Shown in pieces: positions 6,592 to 11,270 of a DNA stretch of 11,270 bases. Position 1 is the first letter of the stretch, and the number at the start of each line of letters is the position of its first letter. Origin of the DNA: Bacillota bacterium (GTDB taxonomy: Bacteria; Bacillota; Clostridia; Peptostreptococcales; Anaerovoracaceae); assembly GCA_022706625.1 (NCBI GenBank), contig JAKJCD010000043.1, positions 1-11,270 of the forward strand. Reading direction: 5' to 3'. Made by a program: the position numbers and the translations under genes. Under the pieces are notes generated by a model. The model ran no database searches. It had not been told where the DNA came from and worked only from the letters and a program-made list of their open reading frames with translations.

Positions 6592-6610
6592 TATTCATTC
6601 GGAGGGACGT

Positions 6611-9052
6611 ATGAAAATTCGTGAGCTGTTGAACAACAGAATAATTGTTTTTGATGGGGCTCTGGGCACTATGCTGCAAAAGCATGGGTTGCCTGCCGGA
6701 GTAATTCCGGAGGTTTTTAATTTTACTCACCCTGAGATTCTGAAAAACATTTACTGCCAATACCTGTCTTCGGGCAGCGATGTTATAAGCACGAATACTT
6801 TTGGCGCCAATCGGCTTAAAACCGAAGGCAGCGGATTCACCGTACCACAGATAGTAAAAAGAGCGGTAGAGCTTGCCAGAGAAGCGGTGGATGAATATGA
6901 AGGGCAGTGTAAAACGCCGGGAGGCTGCAGAAGAAAATTTGCCGCCCTATCCTTAGGGCCCGTCGGTAAACTCATGGAGCCTGCCGGAGAATTGACTTTT
7001 GAAGAAGCCTGCCTTTTGTATCGGGAGCAGATCGAAGCCGGCATTGAAGCAGGCGCCGATCTGATAATTCTCGAAACCCAAAGCGACCTGTATGAAATGA
7101 AGGCCGCAGTTGTCACAGCGAGGGAGCTGACAGATCTGCCTTTATTCTGCACTGTCACTTTTCAGGAGAACGGCAGGATGCTAATGGGTGCGGATCCCCT
7201 GACGGTGGTGGCCATGCTGCAGGATCTTGGAATAGATGCCCTGGGAGTAAACTGTTCCCTGGGCCCCCGGCAGATGATACCGATAGTTCGCGAGCTTCTA
7301 AAATATTCCGGGCTGCCGGTCATAGTCCAGCCCAATGCGGGGCTGCCGGAAATAGTAAACGGCGCTACATGCTTCAACGTAAGCGCCGAAGACTATGCAG
7401 ACTCAATGGAACAGATGATCCGGGAAGGGGTGTCCATTGTAGGGGGCTGCTGCGGTACTACCCCTGAGTATATAGAAGAGCTGGCAAATCGCATAAAGGT
7501 GATAAGCGATGCATCAGTTAATTCAAAGGCTTCGAGCCCAAGGAAAGCCTATACCTTTGTAAGCTCCGCCACTAAAACAGTCATTATAGACGATCGTATA
7601 AGAGTTATCGGAGAGAGGATCAATCCCACCGGTAAAAAACTGCTGAAAGAAGCGCTGATGTCCGAGGATTACAGCTATATCGAAGATGAGGCCATACGCC
7701 AGGTGAAGGCCGGCGCGGAGATACTCGACATCAATGTGGGTTTGCCGGGCATCGATGAAGAAAAAGCCATGCTGGAGACAGTGCGCCGGGTATCGGCTCT
7801 GACCGATGCTCCCCTTCAGATCGACAGTGCAGATCCCCGTGTGATCGAATCGGCGGTCCGCCGCTGCAACGGGCGGCCTCTTATCAATTCCGTAAACGGC
7901 AAACAGGAGGTCATGGATGCGATTTTTCCTATCGTGGAAAAGTACGGTACCTGCGTAACAGCTCTGACACTGGATGAAAAAGGTCTTCCAAAGGACGCCG
8001 AAGAACGTATCGCAATTGCGGGACGCATCATCAAAGAAGCCGAAAAATACGGTATCGGCAGGGAACGAATATTGGTAGATTGCCTGACCTTGACCGTTTC
8101 GGCTCAGCAGAATGCCGGCAGAGATACCTTAGAAGCGATCCGCAGGGTTAAAGACAGATTTGGCGTAAAAACCACCTTGGGTGCCAGCAACGTTTCCTTC
8201 GGTCTTCCCGCAAGGAAGCTTTTAAACACCACCTTCCTTGCTATGGCATTGGAAGCAGGCCTTGATGCCCCGATCACCGATCCGCTGGCGGCCGAATATA
8301 TGGATACCGTTCGCGCATTTGAAACTCTTGCGGGTAAAGATACGGATTCCCGTGATTATATCTCCCGCTACGGAGGGCAGGCTGAAAAAACAATCAATAC
8401 CGCAAAGTCCGACAAAAGCGAAACAGAAAGCAGCCTGACGGATATCATCCGCAACGGTTATGCGGATCGCGCCGCCGAAGCCACAAGAAAGCTTCTGGCG
8501 CACTATGCCCCGCTGGAAATAGTGGAGACTCTTATTATTCCGGCTCTGGAGACCGTCGGGAGAGAGTATGAAACCGGAGAGAAATTCCTTCCCCAGCTCA
8601 TACAATCCGCCGATGCCGTAAAGCCGGCTTTCGAGGTGCTGAAGCAGCAAATGGCTTCCAAGGGACAGACGATAAGCTACGGTAAGATCATTTTGGCTAC
8701 GGTTAAGGGCGATATCCACGATATAGGCAAAAATATCGCGAAGGTGCTTTTGGAAAACTACGGCTATGAAGTCCTGGATCTTGGCAAGGACACGGACATA
8801 CAGCTCATAGTGGATACTGCTAAGCGCGAGAAAATAAAACTGGTTGGCCTGTCTGCCCTTATGACGACCACTGTGGTAAATATGGAAGCCACGATCCGGG
8901 CCTTGAGGGAGGCGGGCTTAAGCTGCAAGATAGCTGTCGGCGGCGCCGTGCTCAATGAAGGATATGCTGCTTCTATCGGTGCGGATTTTTATTGCAGGGA
9001 TGCCATGGACGGGGTAAGGGCAGCCAATGAGATTTTTAGGAGTAAAGCCTAA
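6611..9052 (+). CDS. metH: Cobalamin-dependent methionine synthase, short form
   Basis: Transfers the methyl group of 5-methyl-tetrahydrofolate to homocysteine through enzyme-bound methylcobalamin. At 813 residues it lacks the C-terminal AdoMet-binding reactivation domain of the roughly 1,200-residue E. coli enzyme. Domain 1 (about 1-300) is the homocysteine-binding zinc barrel with FDGALGTMLQ (14-23), C215 in GVNCSLGP and C280/C281 in GGCCGTTPE. Domain 2 (about 325-590) is the pterin-binding barrel with VIGERINPTGKK (332-343), DINVGLPG (373-380) and LGASNVSFGLP (523-533). A helical cap (about 605-685) precedes the B12 domain with DIHDIGKN (701-708), where H703 is the expected cobalt ligand, then GLSALMTTT (746-754) and VGGAVLNEGYA (777-787). 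The start has GGAGGG at 6601. A separate reactivase must act on it in trans, and none is encoded in the window. Confidence 0.95.
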   Translation: MKIRELLNNRIIVFDGALGTMLQKHGLPAGVIPEVFNFTHPEILKNIYCQYLSSGSDVISTNTFGANRLKTEGSGFTVPQIVKRAVELAREAVDEYEGQCKTPGGCRRKFAALSLGPVGKLMEPAGELTFEEACLLYREQIEAGIEAGADLIILETQSDLYEMKAAVVTARELTDLPLFCTVTFQENGRMLMGADPLTVVAMLQDLGIDALGVNCSLGPRQMIPIVRELLKYSGLPVIVQPNAGLPEIVNGATCFNVSAEDYADSMEQMIREGVSIVGGCCGTTPEYIEELANRIKVISDASVNSKASSPRKAYTFVSSATKTVIIDDRIRVIGERINPTGKKLLKEALMSEDYSYIEDEAIRQVKAGAEILDINVGLPGIDEEKAMLETVRRVSALTDAPLQIDSADPRVIESAVRRCNGRPLINSVNGKQEVMDAIFPIVEKYGTCVTALTLDEKGLPKDAEERIAIAGRIIKEAEKYGIGRERILVDCLTLTVSAQQNAGRDTLEAIRRVKDRFGVKTTLGASNVSFGLPARKLLNTTFLAMALEAGLDAPITDPLAAEYMDTVRAFETLAGKDTDSRDYISRYGGQAEKTINTAKSDKSETESSLTDIIRNGYADRAAEATRKLLAHYAPLEIVETLIIPALETVGREYETGEKFLPQLIQSADAVKPAFEVLKQQMASKGQTISYGKIILATVKGDIHDIGKNIAKVLLENYGYEVLDLGKDTDIQLIVDTAKREKIKLVGLSALMTTTVVNMEATIRALREAGLSCKIAVGGAVLNEGYAASIGADFYCRDAMDGVRAANEIFRSKA

Positions 9053-9132
9053 TGTTAATAGACGATATTTGTATCGGATGCCGGTTACTGCCGGAATAAA
9101 TCGCAATTTTGGATTTTTGAGGAGGAATTGGG
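9053..9132 (+). other. 80-base gap with two small stem-loops
   Basis: Between metH and the dCMP deaminase gene, CGATA-tttg-TATCG (9063-9076) and CCGG-ttactg-CCGG (9081-9094) can form two adjacent short hairpins. No T run follows either, so they are not convincing terminators. No clear promoter is visible. The ribosome site GGAGG at 9121-9125 serves the next gene. Confidence 0.3.
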
Positions 9133-9588
9133 ATGAACCGACCCGATTGGGACGAATACTTTATGCAGATGGCAGAAATAGCCGAAAAGAGGTCAACCTG
9201 TACAAGACGCTCCGTAGGAGCCGTTATCGTTAAAGACAACCGGATCATGGCTACCGGATACAACGGGGTTCCTACAGGGATAATACACTGCGACGAAAGA
9301 GGCTGCCTCAGGGAGCAGCTCAAAGTTCCTTCCGGTCAGCGCCACGAACTGTGCCGGGGGCTCCACGCAGAGCAAAATGCCATTATCCAGGCAGCGCATC
9401 TCGGTCAGAGCATAGCGGGAGGCACCATCTATTGCACTAACCAGCCATGTGTGATCTGTGCAAAGATGATTATCAATGCCGGCATCAAACGGATTGTAAT
9501 AAAAGAAGGCTATCCAGATGATTTAGCGGTGGAAATGCTGAAAGAGGCAGGCCTGAAAATAGAGGTACTGGAAAGAGAGAGCAAATGA
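9133..9588 (+). CDS. comEB: dCMP deaminase, ComEB type
   Basis: Zinc-dependent deaminase converting dCMP to dUMP, the substrate of thymidylate synthase. At 151 residues it has the normal size for the cytidine/deoxycytidylate deaminase family. The catalytic zinc site is HAEQNAI (78-84, with H78 and the proton-shuttling E80) plus PCVICAK (105-111, with C106 and C109). TCTRRSVGAVIV (22-33) and ATGYNGVPTG (40-49) are typical of dCMP deaminases. The cluster C53, C58, H71, C74 in the insert before HAE resembles the second structural zinc site of phage-type dCMP deaminases. Allosteric control by dCTP/dTTP is known for the family but not testable here. GGAGG seven bases upstream fixes the start. Its stop overlaps the tagO start as ATGA. 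The name comEB comes from Bacillus; no competence genes are present. Confidence 0.93.
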   Translation: MNRPDWDEYFMQMAEIAEKRSTCTRRSVGAVIVKDNRIMATGYNGVPTGIIHCDERGCLREQLKVPSGQRHELCRGLHAEQNAIIQAAHLGQSIAGGTIYCTNQPCVICAKMIINAGIKRIVIKEGYPDDLAVEMLKEAGLKIEVLERESK

Positions 9589-10631
9589 TATCTTCTATTC
9601 TGATGGTTTTTTTTGTTGCAGGGTTTATTGCTTTTGCGCTGACTCCTCTTGCAATTAAAGTCGCACCTAAAATAGGGGCGGTAGACGTGCCTATGGACAA
9701 CAGGAGGATGCATACCAAAACCATGCCGCGGTTGGGCGGCGCAGCCATTTATATAGGGAGCATGGCGGCGATCGGACTTTTTCTCTTTGATACCATCGAT
9801 GAAAGGATGGCGGGTATCGTCATCGGCGCAACACTGATCCTCATAATGGGGATAGTTGACGACATCAGAGGTTTGTCGGCAAGGACAAAGCTTGCGGGGC
9901 AGATTGTCTGCGCATGTATTTTGTTCGCCAATTCCGTAAGGATATCCTTTATCAGTAATCCTTGCGGCGAAGGCCTTATCGAGTTCCCATGGATCATTAG
10001 CCTTATCGTAACGGTCTTATGGATTGTGGGCATTACTAATACCATAAACCTTATCGACGGACTCGACGGGCTGGCGGCGGGAGTTTCATTTATAGCTACG
10101 GCGGTTATCGCATATATCGCTTATATACACGTCAGATATGAGATTTGTATGGCCTTCATGGCCATAGCCGGGAGTTGTATTGGGTTTCTGCCCTGGAACT
10201 TTCATCCCGCAAAGATTTTCATGGGAGACGGAGGAGCATTGTATCTGGGCTTCATGATAGCCGCCATTTCCGTTATGAGCCCTATGAAGAGTGCAACGGT
10301 CATCGCTACGATCCTGCCGATCTTAGTGCTTGCGCTGCCGATACTTGATACCGCACTAGCCATACTGCGGCGGGTTAAAAACGGCAGGCCTATTATGGAG
10401 GCCGATAAAGGCCATCTCCATCATCGGATCATGAATGTTGGAATGGGACAGAAGCGAACTGTTTTGACTCTCTATTGCATCAGCGGGATCATGGGAGTAG
10501 CAGCTATCCTCGTAAGCCGGGATCTCTTTATCGACGCCCTGCTTCTTATAGCTATTGCCGTTACTCTGATCTATGTGTTCATGAAGGATCGGGGTTTTGG
10601 CAAGCCCTTCAAAGAGAGGAATATTGAATGA
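9585..10631 (+). CDS. tagO: Undecaprenyl-phosphate GlcNAc-1-phosphate transferase
   Basis: Membrane enzyme of the MraY/WecA/TagO family. It moves GlcNAc-1-phosphate from UDP-GlcNAc to undecaprenyl phosphate, the first step of wall teichoic acid, enterobacterial-type antigen or other surface-glycan synthesis. At 348 residues it has many hydrophobic segments, starting with residues 2-22. Family motifs appear in order: DNRRMHTKTMPRLGG (38-52), VDDIRGLSARTKLAGQ (91-106) with the aspartate pair, NLIDGLDGLAAG (155-166), FMGDGGALYLGF (212-223) and KGHLHHRIM (275-283). HLHHR near the C-terminus points to the WecA/TagO side rather than MraY, and the following epimerase gene fits that. The start overlaps the dCMP deaminase stop (ATGA) with only a weak purine-rich ribosome site, so translation is probably coupled. 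The exact polymer is unknown; tagO and wecA are equally fair names. Confidence 0.92.
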   Translation: MISSILMVFFVAGFIAFALTPLAIKVAPKIGAVDVPMDNRRMHTKTMPRLGGAAIYIGSMAAIGLFLFDTIDERMAGIVIGATLILIMGIVDDIRGLSARTKLAGQIVCACILFANSVRISFISNPCGEGLIEFPWIISLIVTVLWIVGITNTINLIDGLDGLAAGVSFIATAVIAYIAYIHVRYEICMAFMAIAGSCIGFLPWNFHPAKIFMGDGGALYLGFMIAAISVMSPMKSATVIATILPILVLALPILDTALAILRRVKNGRPIMEADKGHLHHRIMNVGMGQKRTVLTLYCISGIMGVAAILVSRDLFIDALLLIAIAVTLIYVFMKDRGFGKPFKERNIE

Positions 10632-11270
10632 AGATACTTACAGTATTCGGGACCAGGCCCGAAGCAATAAAGATGGCTCCTCTGGTCCGTCAGCTGGAAA
10701 AAGAGCCGGGGCTTGAATCGGTGGTTTGTGTTACGGCACAGCACAGGGAAATGCTCGACCAGGTTCTTGACCTATTTGAACTGGTGCCGGATTTCGATCT
10801 CAATGTAATGAAGCCGGACCAAAGCGTGAGCCAGATCAGCACCAATGTGCTTTTGGGTATGGAGAAGGTGCTGCAGGAAGTAAGGCCGGATCTGGTTTTG
10901 GTTCACGGGGACACCACCACGACTTTTGCATCTGCGCTTGCGGCTTTTTATCAAAAGGTTCCCGTGGGTCACGTGGAAGCGGGGCTTAGGACCTACGACA
11001 AATATTCGCCTTATCCGGAGGAAATGAACCGGGTGCTCACAGGCCATATTGCAGAGTATCATTTTGCACCGACGGAGAGAAACCGCCAAAACCTGCTGGC
11101 TGAACGCATATCGGATGTAAATATATTTGTCACGGGAAATACTGTAATAGATGCTTTGCTCACAGTGGCGGAAAAGCCCTATGCGTTTGAAGACGAAGAG
11201 CTTGCGTCTATAGATTTTTACAATAAGAGGATCATCACCGTCACTTGCCACCGGCGGGAAAATCTGGGCG
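10628..11270 (+). CDS. wecB: UDP-GlcNAc 2-epimerase, 3' part missing
   Basis: Non-hydrolysing epimerase that interconverts UDP-GlcNAc and UDP-ManNAc, the precursor of teichoic-acid linkage units and of ManNAc-containing glycans. The frame runs off the window end after 214 codons, so roughly 40% of a usual 370-380-residue protein is missing. It opens with the family signature VFGTRPEAIKMAPLV (6-20). Further motifs are VHGDTTTTFASALA (92-105), HVEAGLRT (115-122), YPEEMNR (129-135) and TCHRREN (206-212). D95, E117 and E131 fall at the same positions as the catalytic acids of E. coli WecB as I recall them, and H208 would correspond to its active-site histidine. The ATG overlaps the tagO stop (ATGA), and GAGAGG lies eight bases before it. 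Coupling to TagO supports a shared surface-polymer pathway. The Bacillus name is mnaA. Confidence 0.94.
   Translation, partial: MKILTVFGTRPEAIKMAPLVRQLEKEPGLESVVCVTAQHREMLDQVLDLFELVPDFDLNVMKPDQSVSQISTNVLLGMEKVLQEVRPDLVLVHGDTTTTFASALAAFYQKVPVGHVEAGLRTYDKYSPYPEEMNRVLTGHIAEYHFAPTERNRQNLLAERISDVNIFVTGNTVIDALLTVAEKPYAFEDEELASIDFYNKRIITVTCHRRENLG

Noticed and set aside
8222..8719. 165-codon - strand frame inside metH
   Set aside because: It is fully antisense to a well-conserved part of metH covering the pterin and B12 domains. It has no recognisable motif or ribosome site.
10772..11251. 159-codon - strand frame near the window end
   Set aside because: It is antisense to the wecB motifs VHGDTTTT and HVEAGLRT, so the + strand frame is clearly the real one.
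1..11270. CRISPR array, insertion sequence, tRNA or phage genes
   Set aside because: I saw no spaced direct repeats, transposase or integrase motifs, tRNA-like cloverleaf sequence or foreign gene block; all recognised genes are core metabolism or envelope functions.

Overview
The window is a gene-dense, housekeeping-type stretch of bacterial chromosome. It carries nine protein genes on the + strand, one small gene on the - strand and one tentative minicistron. Strong AGGAGG-type ribosome sites, a class II fumarase, a Clostridium kluyveri-type CoA-acylating semialdehyde dehydrogenase, a methionine synthase without reactivation domain, and the order dCMP deaminase - TagO/WecA - UDP-GlcNAc 2-epimerase all fit an anaerobic member of the Clostridia (Bacillota). 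That assignment is inference from gene content and style; no rRNA or other taxonomic marker is present.

Layout. (1) Positions 1-4289: the 3' part of glnS, then fumC and a sucD-like CoA-dependent aldehyde dehydrogenase, tightly spaced and probably one transcript. An eight-codon minicistron with its own ribosome site sits between glnS and fumC. (2) Positions 4229-4849: a small gene on the - strand encodes a stand-alone histidine phosphotransfer (HPt) protein. It converges on sucD and overlaps its last 61 bases. Upstream of it is a divergent promoter region with an 8-bp inverted repeat. (3) Positions 4850-9052: truA, metF and metH. truA has no ribosome site but has an extended -10 element placed so that transcription would start on its ATG, which predicts a leaderless mRNA. 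metF overlaps the end of truA. metH follows after an 86-base gap that holds a good promoter of its own. (4) Positions 9133-11270: dCMP deaminase, TagO/WecA-type phospho-GlcNAc transferase and UDP-GlcNAc 2-epimerase (cut off by the window end). These are chained by two ATGA stop/start overlaps.

How they work together. MetF makes 5-methyl-tetrahydrofolate and MetH uses it to methylate homocysteine, so truA-metF-metH is a folate/methionine unit with a tRNA-modification gene at its head. dCMP deaminase feeds dUMP to thymidylate synthesis. TagO and the epimerase start wall-polymer or surface-glycan synthesis by making the lipid-linked GlcNAc and UDP-ManNAc. FumC and the SucD-like enzyme suggest fermentation through C4 dicarboxylates, possibly succinyl-CoA to succinate semialdehyde. 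I found no mobile element, CRISPR array, RNA gene or obvious riboswitch. The least ordinary items are the orphan HPt protein with its convergent overlap, the leaderless truA, the minicistron before fumC, and the B12 enzyme lacking its repair domain.
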